Assembly (NCBI GenBank): GCA_041739875.1
Contig: JBGSNA010000350.1
Location: 1-64,000, forward strand
Direction of reading: 5' to 3'
DNA length: 64,000 bases
Source: JBBSJZ01 sp041739875
GTDB taxonomy: Bacteria; Planctomycetota; Planctomycetia; Pirellulales; Pirellulaceae
In this document: positions 33,943 to 42,862 of the stretch, piece after piece
How the letters are laid out: every line of letters starts with the position of its first letter
Numbering within the stretch: position 1 is the stretch's first letter
Translations under genes and position numbers: made by a program
Notes under the pieces: generated by a model
The model's input: only the letters and a program-made list of their open reading frames with translations
What the model was told of the DNA's origin: nothing
The model's database searches: none

Positions 33943-35592
33943 CTAGCCCGCTTTTCGTGAGGTATTCGAATTTGCACAAAAACGAATCGCATCGTCACGC
34001 CAACTGCGGATTTCATCAAACGTGGGTGGCTCGGCCCCTCGACGGTATCGAACTCCCGCACTGGTCATGGCGAATCGCTGAACTTCGCGACTGATGGTCT
34101 GGGTCGGTTGCGAGCTAAGTTGCTCACACGTCGTAAATCCGGCGCCCACGAGGAGCTGGACATCACGTGCTTTGAAGCAATCAAGTTGGCACATCAGAAA
34201 GGTCTGTGATTGCCAACTTCGAATGGTCTCCGAGGTGATCCAACCGGTGGCAAGACGCTGAGTGAGACCAGCCGCTTCCTGTGCGAGAAACTCGCCAACG
34301 GTATGAACTCCGATGGCTGCGAAGCGAGCGGCCGTCTTGGGGCCAATCGATGGCGCGTCCACAAGGTCCGATTGTGCGTTCAATCGAGCGGATGTGACCT
34401 CAGGACGCCTCACCTCAGGATTCACAACATCTGGCTGCACGAACGGAAGCACAACCGGATCAGCCGTCACCGACTCAGACAATTCAGTGGTTTGAATCGG
34501 TGCCTTGACAGCGAATGGATTGCTCGGGAGTGCCGAACGCATCGGAATGGTTTCGACCGGTGCTGGCGATGACGCGGATTTCTCCTTGGCTTCCACCTTG
34601 GCTGCTAAGCGATCACGATACAACTTCTCATCCGCATGGATTTTTGCGACTCGTTGTTTGATGTCGACTTCTGCAGGCAGGTTTTCAACGACTTTACCAG
34701 TGTCGCGGTACTCTTCGATGAGCAGTTCCAGTGCAGCACGTTCGGCTTTGGACTCAATCTTTCGCAGCCATAAGCGATGCGGAACGTGAATGGTCGCCAT
34801 GACCGTCGCCATCGTTAAGCCCACTGAAGGAAGTGGTTTGCCTAGTCGTGCTTCCGCATCGGATGCCGCTCGCTCCAACACGCGGGCCCAGCCAGTAATC
34901 GTCAATCCGAATAACTGAGCAAGCATGTCACAGGCTTCGTCAGTTAAACCTTCTGTTGGTTTACGAACACCACGTTCGAGCCGATACGTGTCCACCAACA
35001 GATCGTACTGACGATGCGCGAATCGAGCTCCATGCAAGATCGCCTCGCCAAGCCAAGCGGGTTGGTCGGAGAGCTGAAAGACGACCTTCAGTTCGTCATC
35101 TTGCCAACGACTCAAAATCGACTCGTAGGATTGGTTGATACTCCATTCGATGGGACGATGCACGACGCTTTCACGCGGTGTTTGCCCCGTATGAAGCGGT
35201 TGAAATGGGTCGGTGAAATAGTGGCTGAGTACACCGGCGGCGTAGGCGGCTTCTCGGTAATCGCCTCGCTCGATTTCCTGTTGAAGCCGGTCATACCATT
35301 TATGCGCTACTCGCGGCGCACCGCCCCAATAATTGTCGGCGACGTGGACAACGTGATTTTGGAAATCGCGAAACCTTACATCTGGATCTTTAGCACCCGT
35401 GAGATAGCGATCATGGTGGCGCATCAAGTGCCGAACGAATCGCTGTCCCGCGTCCGTTTGCACGCGAGGCAGAGCGTCGATCGCAAAATAATGGTGAGTG
35501 CTGCGACAGTGCGCAGCACGCACAATGGCAAGTAATGGATGCACCTGAATCACTCCGTTGATACTGGAGGTGTAAACTCGCGCCGCAAACAC
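33943..35592 (-). CDS. S1/P1 nuclease/zinc phospholipase C-like domain fused to DUF4332
   Basis: The first ~250 residues resemble zinc-dependent phospholipase C/S1-P1 nuclease: STHHYFAIDAL (His33/34), RHHDRYL (His59/60, Asp61), FQNHVVHVADNYW (His80/83) and AGVLSHYFTDPFQPLHTGQTP (His124, Asp128, His134), the expected tri-metal ligands. After a helical region and an Ala/Pro/Ser/Glu linker, the C-terminal ~200 residues hold helix-hairpin-helix modules (DAPSIGPKTAARFAAIGVHTVGEFL and DVQLLVGAGFTTCEQL) of the DUF4332 type. There is no visible signal peptide, so it may act in the cytoplasm. The GTG at 35592 is weakly supported; internal GTG codons near residue 14-17 are alternatives. Confidence 0.8.
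   Translation of the reverse strand: MFAARVYTSSINGVIQVHPLLAIVRAAHCRSTHHYFAIDALPRVQTDAGQRFVRHLMRHHDRYLTGAKDPDVRFRDFQNHVVHVADNYWGGAPRVAHKWYDRLQQEIERGDYREAAYAAGVLSHYFTDPFQPLHTGQTPRESVVHRPIEWSINQSYESILSRWQDDELKVVFQLSDQPAWLGEAILHGARFAHRQYDLLVDTYRLERGVRKPTEGLTDEACDMLAQLFGLTITGWARVLERAASDAEARLGKPLPSVGLTMATVMATIHVPHRLWLRKIESKAERAALELLIEEYRDTGKVVENLPAEVDIKQRVAKIHADEKLYRDRLAAKVEAKEKSASSPAPVETIPMRSALPSNPFAVKAPIQTTELSESVTADPVVLPFVQPDVVNPEVRRPEVTSARLNAQSDLVDAPSIGPKTAARFAAIGVHTVGEFLAQEAAGLTQRLATGWITSETIRSWQSQTFLMCQLDCFKARDVQLLVGAGFTTCEQLSSQPTQTISREVQRFAMTSAGVRYRRGAEPPTFDEIRSWRDDAIRFCANSNTSRKAG
34391..34435. repeat. 15-bp tandem minirepeat, three units
   Basis: Units at 34391, 34406 and 34421; ACCTCAGGA ends the first two. 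It encodes a Pro-Glu/Asp-Val pentapeptide pattern in the linker between the nuclease-like and DUF4332 parts. Confidence 0.8.
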
Positions 35593-35604
35593 GTTGGCGC
35601 CAAA

Positions 35605-35910
35605 CTAAGCGGCATTACTTCGAAGGCAACGCAATTCTGATTGAACATCGATCCGATACGCGGCAGCTTGCCGTGCCAATCTTGCACGAAGCGTTTGTTC
35701 GCCGCCCACAAGCTCGCTTGCTCCGGCAAGTCGATCTTCGAAATGAACCCTGGGCAGTGGGCGAAATTCGCTGTGACCGACCGGACGCGGTTGATCTCCG
35801 TAGAGAGCTCGCATGCGCCAATGATGATCGGCTCGAGCGATTGCTACGTAGACTGAGTACAACTCAGAAATAGACAAACTTGACAAATCTTCAAGCGACT
35901 CAATCGCCAT
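35605..35910 (-). CDS. Small hypothetical protein
   Basis: A 101-residue protein of unknown family, starting at the ATG at 35910, which is preceded by AAGGA at a spacing of eight. The sequence is helical and charged (LEDLSSLSISELYSVYVAIARADHHWRMRALYGD and an Arg-rich second half) without membrane segments or signal peptide. It ends 12 bp before the start of the S1/P1-DUF4332 gene on the same strand, so it is likely the first gene of that pair. No function can be assigned. Confidence 0.5.
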   Translation of the reverse strand: MAIESLEDLSSLSISELYSVYVAIARADHHWRMRALYGDQPRPVGHSEFRPLPRVHFEDRLAGASELVGGEQTLRARLARQAAAYRIDVQSELRCLRSNAA

Positions 35911-36069
35911 TGATTGCATCCTTGCAACAACCAGACACGAACGTCATATCGCAGTCACACACATCGGCAACCGCCCAGATAACTCGAGTGTCGCGACTTT
36001 TTTGCTGCCGACACAAGATGAAAAATGGACTGCATCGATAAGGAAGTAGAAATGCGAGAAAAGAATAGT

Positions 36070-36852
36070 TTACTTCGGCTTGGCTCGAGCAATGTCCCGC
36101 GTGCGAAAGACAAGACCCTCGAGTTCTTCGGGCCTGGGGTCCGGAGCGACCCGCGTGAAATAGTCGGCTTCGATGCCAAGAAGCCGTCGACGCTGGGAGG
36201 ATTCGCCGGGGTCCGCATCGAGAAAGCTGTCCGCCAACTCGAAGTCGCGGTCCCACAATATGGCCTCAGCTAGCAAATCGATCAAATCACTCCAGAGAGA
36301 CTTGTCACTACAGCTCGGCCTGGGTATTTCGATTTGCGACAGCGAATCCGCATTTCTATGGTCGAAGCTATTGCTATCAAAGCTGGAACAGTCCACCAGC
36401 GTCGCTTGCGCGGCTCGCATGACCAATCGTCTCCATTGCTGGAGCTGTTCGAGACTGTCAGCATCAGCATCGACGGACAAGTCAATTTCGATCGTCACAG
36501 AATCCTGGACTTCGATGAACAGCGCAGCAACAGCGGCTTCCGCAGAAGCAGACAACGGAAACACGGAAGGCGTATCAGTTAGCAAGTGCCTTGCGACATC
36601 ATGCAATAATCCGACGCGCTGTGAGATGGTTAGCGAGTCGTATGCAACGAGCCCATAATGGCCTCGAAACGGTAGATCGTCTTCGAAACAATCGTCCAAA
36701 TGAAGCAACAATTCGTCAACCATCGAATCGATGGCTGCGCCGATCAATTCTGATTCAGCGCCCCTCAATGTTCGATCGCCGCGGCTGGTGTGCCACATGC
36801 TTCTCACGCTCCGTTCGCCGAGAAAACTCTGTACTGCAATGACGCAGTTCAA
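36070..36852 (-). CDS. Hypothetical acidic protein
   Basis: I do not recognise the family. The reading frame is 260 residues from a TTG at 36852; an ATG at 36798 (242 residues) follows a GGAG and is the likelier start. The protein is soluble, acidic and rich in Asp, Ser and Leu (for example ELLLHLDDCFEDDLPF and IEIDLSVDADADSLEQLQQW), with no signal peptide. Long helical stretches suggest an all-alpha or alpha/beta fold. It lies 160 bp upstream of the small hypothetical on the same strand. Confidence 0.55.
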   Translation of the reverse strand: MNCVIAVQSFLGERSVRSMWHTSRGDRTLRGAESELIGAAIDSMVDELLLHLDDCFEDDLPFRGHYGLVAYDSLTISQRVGLLHDVARHLLTDTPSVFPLSASAEAAVAALFIEVQDSVTIEIDLSVDADADSLEQLQQWRRLVMRAAQATLVDCSSFDSNSFDHRNADSLSQIEIPRPSCSDKSLWSDLIDLLAEAILWDRDFELADSFLDADPGESSQRRRLLGIEADYFTRVAPDPRPEELEGLVFRTRDIARAKPK

Positions 36853-36972
36853 AGCTCGAATGAATTAGTCACAACTCCGATTAGTTGCCGCCATGATAGT
36901 TCACTAATTCGGAAGAGCGAGAGAGCAAAATCAAATTCTTGAGCACACTTATTTGTGCACTACACATCACCA

Positions 36973-38139
36973 CTATCCACGAAGCATCGGTCGTGTTCGA
37001 AGTATCGCACGCGAGGGAATTTCGGTCGCATTGACTTCTTGATTCGTGACATGCGGACGATGTAATTCGATGGTTGTGCGAACATCTTTTGAACGCTCGG
37101 CACGATCGACGCGATGCAAATGCACATCCATTTGTGGGAATGGAATTTGAACGCCAGCAATGTCCAATTCTGTCTTGATTTGGCTCGTGAGTAACTCAGT
37201 GCATTTGAAAAAGTCCGGTGTTTTTACCCACATCCGCACCTTCCAATCGACGCTGCTCGAACCAAGTCCAGCAAGGATGACCATCGCGCCGCGGTCGGGG
37301 CCCTGGACCGTCTCCGCGACAAGGTGATCGACAGCCCGCTGTAGTGCAGCGCGTGTGCGTTGCAAGTCAGCCGCATATTCGACACCGACCAAAACTTCGA
37401 CCCGTCGATGTTTATGAAAACTTACGTTTTCGATCGTTCCACCAGAAATCGAACTGTTGGGAACAATGATACGACGGTTGTCGGGTGTATCGAGCGTTGT
37501 CGTAAATAAATCGATCTCGTTGACCTTACCCATCACTCCAGCGGCATTGACCATGTCGCCAACCTTGAAAGGTCGAAATACGAGCAAGAGCACTCCCGCT
37601 GCAAAGTTGCTGAGCGTTCCCTGGAATGCTAAACCAACTGCAAAACCGGCGGCAGCAAGCACGGCGGCCAAACCGCCCATTTCCACCCCCACTTTGCTGA
37701 GAGTAGCGCCAACGACACTGATTAAAATTGCATAGAAGACCACTCGTCCGACAAATTTCCCGAGCGTCTCATCCACACGCCGACAAACCGGGTGGCTGAT
37801 GATTCGTGACACATACTTCGCGACGAGATATCCAATGAAAATTGCCAGCAGCGCAAGCGCAGCGGGAATGAGATACGTCGAACCAAGCTCGACAACGCCG
37901 CTGGCATCGCCTTGAAACAAATCCAACACGGCTTGTTGTGCTCTGGTACCAACAACTTCGAGAGTTTGGTCCATGGGCAATTCTGATTTCGCTGGCAAGT
38001 CCAAATTCGCTGGCAAGTCCGATTCAGCGATGACGTCTGTGATTTGCATGTTGCTTGATAGCCTGTGAGAAAACGAGCTCGCTTTAGCTGTGGAGTTCAC
38101 CATCCGACGAGCTAATGTTTCACAGCTATACAAAAACAT
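36973..38139 (-). CDS. mscS: Small-conductance mechanosensitive channel (MscS family)
   Basis: The protein (388 residues from ATG 38139, or ~358 from the ATG at 38049) has three membrane helices, with the pore helix visible in GGLAAVLAAAGFAVGLAFQGTLSNFAAGVLLLVFRPFKVGD: small residues facing the pore, then the conserved beta-domain entry. The cytoplasmic cage follows (GKVNEIDLFTTTL, NRRIIVPNSSISGG) and the C-terminal alpha/beta domain. It releases solutes during hypo-osmotic shock. The N-terminal periplasmic leader has a short repeated LPA/LD motif from an 18-bp tandem duplication. Confidence 0.93.
   Translation of the reverse strand: MFLYSCETLARRMVNSTAKASSFSHRLSSNMQITDVIAESDLPANLDLPAKSELPMDQTLEVVGTRAQQAVLDLFQGDASGVVELGSTYLIPAALALLAIFIGYLVAKYVSRIISHPVCRRVDETLGKFVGRVVFYAILISVVGATLSKVGVEMGGLAAVLAAAGFAVGLAFQGTLSNFAAGVLLLVFRPFKVGDMVNAAGVMGKVNEIDLFTTTLDTPDNRRIIVPNSSISGGTIENVSFHKHRRVEVLVGVEYAADLQRTRAALQRAVDHLVAETVQGPDRGAMVILAGLGSSSVDWKVRMWVKTPDFFKCTELLTSQIKTELDIAGVQIPFPQMDVHLHRVDRAERSKDVRTTIELHRPHVTNQEVNATEIPSRAILRTRPMLRG
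37985..38038. repeat. 18-bp tandem minirepeat, two full units plus a degenerate third
   Basis: TTCGCTGGCAAGTCC occurs at 37988-38002 and 38006-38020 with an exact 18-bp period; the third unit is diverged. It encodes the LPA-type repeats at the N-terminus of the MscS protein. Confidence 0.85.
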
Positions 38140-39095
38140 GTCCTACGCAGTAAAGAGAAAGTAAGACTAAGATTTGCACTCCCCTTGAAATTCAAGGCCA
38201 TGCTAGCGTTCATTCGGTACCCTTTACGACAGACCGGTATCATCACCGCGTCGTTCGGAAAAAACGTCACCAGCGGGTGCGCTGTTTCTGTTTGTCAATC
38301 GAAAACATGAGCATTGACTGACTTGTCGGACCATCCACGCGGCGAGCGGACCAGCGAGGTACATGCGGGACATCTTGCAGAGAGCGTTGGACGGTGAAAC
38401 GAACTGGCCAACTTGCCCCGCACATCTGGAAGTTAACGCATCCGGAATCGATCCGAGTGCACCTCGAAGAGGAACGCCGCCAAGCGTCGAAGCCTATTGA
38501 AGCCTTAGCTCAAGGCATTCAAGGATTTTCTAAGCAACGGGTGGAGTGACAGAACACATTCGCAATGACTCACATGCAGCCGCAGTCAACAATCTCAGTC
38601 ACGATCGTCAGTTCACCGCCAATTTCACACGGCTCCTCAATCCTTTCAGCGTCGAGACCCATCGCATCAAGGTACGAACACCACGTGAGAACGGCGACGG
38701 TGAATCACTTCATGGGCACTTCAAAGACTTTGTTGATCAATGATTGCGGATTCGTGGTTCGCGAGACTTTGAATTTCAAGGAGCAATGGCTTGGGTTTCT
38801 TCGAGAATTCATTGCTTCAAAACGTTCTGGCATCGCCAGGCCATCATCCTAAGTTCCACAAGCAACCGTTATCCCGCTCGTTACTGGGATGTTCGGAGGA
38901 ATCGTTTCGGTGCTTCCCGTGCGATACCTGTCTCGAAACATGCCGGCTATTTCCTTGAACATTGACCGAACTTCCGAGTCAACACCCTTGTCGATTCCGG
39001 TTGATCCACTCTAACTTGGGCAATAGTTTTAGGCCGATCAACTGAGATCGCCTTTGAGTACCTGACGCCAATCTTCACTTACCCATTTTCGAACG
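38140..39095. other. Gene-poor 0.95-kb stretch
   Basis: Apart from the candidate decayed transposase (38394-38743) I see no gene, RNA or clear repeat here. The upstream 100 bp may hold the dapL promoter, but no lysine-riboswitch-like structure is visible. Confidence 0.5.
38394..38743 (+). pseudogene. Possible transposase/integrase remnant
   Basis: A 51-codon frame from GTG 38394 ends at 38549 and overlaps (GTGA) a second frame, 38546-38743. The second contains VRTPRENGDGESLHGHFKD, which resembles the end of the integrase catalytic core of IS3/IS481-type transposases (typically ...PRENGYAERF...). The two-frame overlap recalls OrfA/OrfB of IS3. Both pieces are far too short, and the usual Asp-Asp residues are not seen, so this would be a decayed relic. 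Resemblance is weak, and chance similarity is possible. Confidence 0.35.
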
Positions 39096-40355
39096 ATGAG
39101 CACTGTGACTGAGTCGCCCACCACTGCCGACCCGTACTTCCAAAAACTGTTTGCTGACCGTATCGGCGGAATGGGTTACGGCAAAGGAACCGAAATTTAC
39201 AAGTTCGAAAAGATCAAACGCGCCAAACGCAAGGCCTTGGCGGATCATCCTGACCGCCAACTCATCGATTTTGGAATTGGCGAAAACGACGCGATGGCGG
39301 ATGCGGGCGTCCGTGAACGCATGGCACAAGAGATCAATCGACCCGAAAACCGTGGTTACGCTGACAACGGCGTCATGGAGTACAAGGAAGCTGTGGCTCG
39401 ATTCATGAAACGCCACTTCGGTGTCAAGTTGGATCCGGTCAAGCAGATCAACCATTGCATCGGCAGCAAGCCTGCTTACGCAATGCTTCCGGCATGTTTT
39501 ATCAATCCTGGTGACGTCACTCTCATGACCGTTCCCGGGTACCCGGTCGCCGGTACGCATACCCGTTACTACGGTGGCGAAGTCTTCAAGTTGCCACTGT
39601 TGGCGGAAAACAATTTCTTGCCAGATTTGGATTCAGTTCCCGACGACATTTATCGACGGACGAAGATGCTCGTCATCAACTATCCAAACTCACCAACAGG
39701 ACGAAACGCGACGCCAGAGTTTTTTGAAAAGGTCGTCGCCCTTGCCAAAGAAAAGGAATTTATTGTCGTCCAAGATGCTGCACACATCTTGCTCACGTTC
39801 GATGGCAAACCTCGCAGCTTTCTTGAAACACCCGGTGCGATGGACGTTGGGATCGAAGTCCACTCGATGAGCAAGGGCTACGACATGATCGGCTGGCGAA
39901 TGGGCTGGGTGTGCGGCCACGAACGCATTGTGTCGGCGTTTTCGGATGTGAAAGACAACAGTGACAGCGGCCAATTCATCGCAACCCAGAAGGCTGCGGC
40001 CGCAGCGTTGGATGATGACTCGATCCCGAAACGGATCAATGCAAAGTATCGTCGCCGTCTTGAAAAGATCGTCGCGATGTTGCGTCGTTGCGGTTTCGAT
40101 TGCCAAATGCCAGGCGGATCGTACTTCCTCTACACCAAGTCGCCGATAGGCACTTCATCAGGCGAAGTGTTCGCCAATGCCGAACAAGCCACACGCTATC
40201 TGATCGAAGAACGTGGAATTGTCACGGTTCCATGGGATGACGCGGGATCGTTTTTGCGATTCAGTGTTACTTACGTCGCTGAGACTGAAGCCGAAGAAGA
40301 TGCGTTGATGGTTGAAACGGAGCGCCGACTCAGCCAAGCGGGGCTGAAGTGGTAA
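39096..40355 (+). CDS. dapL: LL-diaminopimelate aminotransferase
   Basis: The 419-residue fold-type I PLP enzyme has the DapL start (YFQKLFADRIGGMGYGKGTEIYKFEKIKRAK), the LIDFGIGEND block, GYPVAGTHTRYYGG, NYPNSPTGRNAT, QDAAHILL and the PLP lysine in HSMSKGYDM (Lys260), followed by the GWRMGWVCG block. It converts tetrahydrodipicolinate directly to LL-diaminopimelate in one step, giving lysine and a precursor for peptidoglycan. It is monocistronic and followed by a hairpin. Confidence 0.94.
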   Translation: MSTVTESPTTADPYFQKLFADRIGGMGYGKGTEIYKFEKIKRAKRKALADHPDRQLIDFGIGENDAMADAGVRERMAQEINRPENRGYADNGVMEYKEAVARFMKRHFGVKLDPVKQINHCIGSKPAYAMLPACFINPGDVTLMTVPGYPVAGTHTRYYGGEVFKLPLLAENNFLPDLDSVPDDIYRRTKMLVINYPNSPTGRNATPEFFEKVVALAKEKEFIVVQDAAHILLTFDGKPRSFLETPGAMDVGIEVHSMSKGYDMIGWRMGWVCGHERIVSAFSDVKDNSDSGQFIATQKAAAAALDDDSIPKRINAKYRRRLEKIVAMLRRCGFDCQMPGGSYFLYTKSPIGTSSGEVFANAEQATRYLIEERGIVTVPWDDAGSFLRFSVTYVAETEAEEDALMVETERRLSQAGLKW

Positions 40356-40367
40356 GCGACCAACGTC

Positions 40368-40400
40368 GTTACCTCTCTCGCGTTTTGAGGGAGAGGTAAC
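40368..40400 (+). terminator. Hairpin downstream of dapL
   Basis: A 12-bp stem (GTTACCTCTCTC with GGGAGAGGTAAC, one G-T pair) and 9-base loop lies 12 bp after the dapL stop. No T-run follows, so it may act as an RNA-stabilising hairpin or a weak terminator. Confidence 0.5.
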
Positions 40401-40448
40401 TGGCCAATACCAAACCGGTGCGACTCAAGCGAGCACCACTTGCCAACG

Positions 40449-40478
40449 AAAAAAGGCTCCGTGATGAACGGAGCCTTT
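40449..40478 (-). terminator. Rho-independent terminator of rpsT
   Basis: A perfect 11-bp stem (AAAGGCTCCGT with ACGGAGCCTTT) and 5-base loop. On the minus strand the stem runs into a tract of six Ts. It lies 27 bp past the rpsT stop and may also stop dapL transcripts from the other side. Confidence 0.85.
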
Positions 40479-40505
40479 CTCAGTGAGTCGTTTACCGCAA
40501 AAAAA

Positions 40506-40784
40506 CTAAGCGGCTTTGGCGAGTGACGCCTTCTTAATGAAGTTGCTCAAACGGCTCTTAGTCCGATCGGCAACGTTCTTATGGATCAGTTTCTTGGATG
40601 CGGCCTGATCAAGTCGACAGGTCGCCATGCGAAACTCAGTCTGTGCCTTCTCAAAGTCGCCAGCAGCTACAGCTTCGCGGACTTTCTTAATTTGAGTTCG
40701 CAACGCACTTCGGGTCGAGCGATTTCGAACGCGATGCTTCTCGTTTTGGCGAAGACGTTTCTTGGCACTACTGGTATTTGGCAT
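40506..40784 (-). CDS. rpsT: 30S ribosomal protein S20
   Basis: The 92-residue basic protein starts at the ATG at 40784 (MPNTSSAKKRLRQNEKHR), the usual S20 N-terminus; the frame is open for nine more codons upstream. The pattern of Lys/Arg-rich long helices with NRSTRSALRTQIKKVREAV and the AASKKLIHKNVADRTKSRL stretch matches bS20, which binds 16S rRNA in the small subunit. It is monocistronic with a strong terminator downstream. Confidence 0.96.
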   Translation of the reverse strand: MPNTSSAKKRLRQNEKHRVRNRSTRSALRTQIKKVREAVAAGDFEKAQTEFRMATCRLDQAASKKLIHKNVADRTKSRLSNFIKKASLAKAA

Positions 40785-41021
40785 GTCAAATGGAGACGCT
40801 GTCGGCGTCAAAAAGAAATGGCTTTGGAGTGTTGTTTAATTTGCGGCCGCGTAGTATGGCGGCAAGCGACCGCATTGTCTAGGGCTTTTGGCGAGTCGAT
40901 GTCCCGGGCGACTTCCAGGGCGGTGACCGGTGTCCCGCTAGCTGGCATAATCCAGACGTGCGAGAGCCCGATTGGAACCCGATCAGCCCGTATTTTCCCG
41001 TAAAATTATCCTTGGCGACCC

Positions 41022-42524
41022 ATGACTCCGCGTGTATTCCTGATTGGTGCTGGACCAGGCGACCCTGGACTGCTGACGCTGCGAGGTGCGGAACTCTTGG
41101 GCCGAGCGGATGTCGTGCTTTACGACGGTTTGAGCAACGATTCGTTGCTAGATCACGCCTTAAACGCCGAAAAAATCTGTGTCGGCAAGCATGGCCAAAC
41201 GCGTATCTGGACCCAAAACGAGATTTGCGAGGAAATCGTCCGCCACGTTCGCCTTGGAAAGACTGTCGCGAGGCTAAAAGGTGGCGATCCTGCTGTTTTC
41301 GCCCGCACGGCAGAGGAAATTGACGCTGTTCGTGCTGCTGGAATCCCGTTTGAAGTGGTGCCGGGCATCACGGCTGCGCTCGCCGCAGGCTCGTTTGCTG
41401 GAATTCCGATCACCCACCGTCAACTGGCCTCCGCCGTCGCCCTGGTCACTGGTCACGAAGAGCCTGGTAAATCTGAGTCAGCCCTGGATTGGGACGCCTT
41501 GGCGAAGTTTCCGGGAACGCTGGTGATCTACATGGGAGTCACCACGGCGCCCCAGTGGACTCGAGCCCTCATCGATTCGGGCAAAGATCCTGCAACACCT
41601 GCCGCACTTGTCCGTCGTTGTTCCCACCCCGACCAACAAACCGTTCACTGTCGTCTTGATGAAGTCGCCGAGCGATTAACACCGGCCAGTCGATTTCGTC
41701 CCCCGGTCATTGTGATCATTGGTGAAGTCACGAAGCTAGCACCCTCGATGAGTTGGTTTGATCGTCGTCCGCTCTTTGGGCAAACCATCTTGGTGACTCG
41801 CCCCATCGACCAAGCCGACGAGTTGACATCGCTGCTGCGTGAACAAGGCGCAACGGTCATTGCCCAACCAGTCGTTAAAATTTCGCCGCCCGAAGATTGG
41901 TCCGACGTGGATGAAGCCATCGCCTCACTCAGCGACTATGGCACGATTGTTTTTTCCAGCGTGAACGGAGTGCGATACTTCTTTGATCGATTGTTTGCGT
42001 TAGGACTCGACGTGCGAAAGTTAGCTGGACTGCGCATCGCTGCGGTTGGAAGCAAAACGTGCGCTGCGATCGAGTCATATCATTTGCGGTGTGACGTCGT
42101 GCCCGAAGACTTTCGAGCGGAGTCGCTCGCCACGGAACTTCTGCCGACGGCCAAGGGATATCGCTTCTTGTTGATCCGCGCTAGCCGTGGTCGAGATACG
42201 TTACGTGAAAGCCTTGTTCGCGCTGGTGGCATCGTGCGCCAGGTCATAGCATACCGCCATGAAGATGTGACCTCAGTCGATTCGGCTGTGGTTGAAATGC
42301 TCCGCCAAGGACAATTCGATTGGGTCACTGTGACGAGCAGCCAGTCGGCACGAAACGTGATCTCGCTCTTTGGTGACGGCTTACAACATACTCGCATTGC
42401 CACACTCAGCCCCGTGACTTCCGCGATCGTCCGTGAGCTCGGTTTGGAAGTGGTTGTCGAAGCGGAACCCTACACGATGCAGTCCCTTGCGAATGCGATC
42501 GCACAATTCTCTCCCCCGATGTGA
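41022..42524 (+). CDS. cobA-hemD: Uroporphyrinogen-III C-methyltransferase/uroporphyrinogen-III synthase fusion
   Basis: The 500-residue protein joins two enzymes. Residues ~1-245 are SUMT: VFLIGAGPGDPGLLTLRGAELL, VGKHGQTRIWTQNEI, VARLKGGDPAVFART, EVVPGITAALAAGSFAGIPITHR and the VTGHEE..DWDALAKFPGTLVIYMG block, which make precorrin-2 by two SAM-dependent methylations. Residues ~255-500 are a HemD domain with two alpha/beta lobes (TILVTRPIDQADELTSLLREQGA, later RFLLIRASRGRDTLRESLVRAGG and DWVTVTSSQSARNVISLFG) that cyclise hydroxymethylbilane to uroporphyrinogen III. Stop and the next GTG overlap (GTGA). Confidence 0.94.
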   Translation: MTPRVFLIGAGPGDPGLLTLRGAELLGRADVVLYDGLSNDSLLDHALNAEKICVGKHGQTRIWTQNEICEEIVRHVRLGKTVARLKGGDPAVFARTAEEIDAVRAAGIPFEVVPGITAALAAGSFAGIPITHRQLASAVALVTGHEEPGKSESALDWDALAKFPGTLVIYMGVTTAPQWTRALIDSGKDPATPAALVRRCSHPDQQTVHCRLDEVAERLTPASRFRPPVIVIIGEVTKLAPSMSWFDRRPLFGQTILVTRPIDQADELTSLLREQGATVIAQPVVKISPPEDWSDVDEAIASLSDYGTIVFSSVNGVRYFFDRLFALGLDVRKLAGLRIAAVGSKTCAAIESYHLRCDVVPEDFRAESLATELLPTAKGYRFLLIRASRGRDTLRESLVRAGGIVRQVIAYRHEDVTSVDSAVVEMLRQGQFDWVTVTSSQSARNVISLFGDGLQHTRIATLSPVTSAIVRELGLEVVVEAEPYTMQSLANAIAQFSPPM

Positions 42525-42862
42525 GCCTCGCCGTGATTCCGAAACCCTACAAGCAGATGCACGTCAGCAATCCCGAGCTGATGCAAGCTTACGAAGCATT
42601 TGGGCAAGCGGCTCGTAACGCTGGACCCTTGAGCGATCGTGAGGTCTCGCTGGTCAAACTCGCAATCTCAATCGGCAGCGGTCTTGAAGGTGCGGCCCAC
42701 TCGCATTGCCGCAAAGCCCTCGAGGCGGGATGCACCCCCGAAGATCTTCGGCACGTGGCGATTTTGTCTGCACCGACCAATGGCTTCCCCGCGATGATGC
42801 GAGCACGAGGCTGGGTCGAAGATGTGCTCACCAAGCAACAACAGCAATCATCCCAGCAATGA
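42521..42862 (+). CDS. Carboxymuconolactone decarboxylase-like (AhpD-fold) protein
   Basis: A 113-residue AhpD/CMD-fold protein with the family helix SDREVSLVKLAISIGSGLEGAAHSHCRKALEAGCTPEDLRHVAIL. The HSHC motif keeps His and one Cys but not the CxxC redox pair of AhpD, so a peroxidase-reductase role is unlikely; it may be closer to the CMD branch. The GTG start overlaps the cobA-hemD stop, and its stop overlaps the mobA start, so it is embedded in that operon. Its Gln/Ser-rich C-terminus is unconserved-looking. Confidence 0.8.
   Translation: MSLAVIPKPYKQMHVSNPELMQAYEAFGQAARNAGPLSDREVSLVKLAISIGSGLEGAAHSHCRKALEAGCTPEDLRHVAILSAPTNGFPAMMRARGWVEDVLTKQQQQSSQQ

Noticed and set aside
35900..36256. 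118-codon minus-strand frame
   Set aside because: Overlaps the 36070-36852 gene in another frame and shows no protein-like features.
40785..41021. Search for a cobalamin or other riboswitch before cobA-hemD
   Set aside because: No conserved B12-box or long structured leader is visible in the 236 bp.
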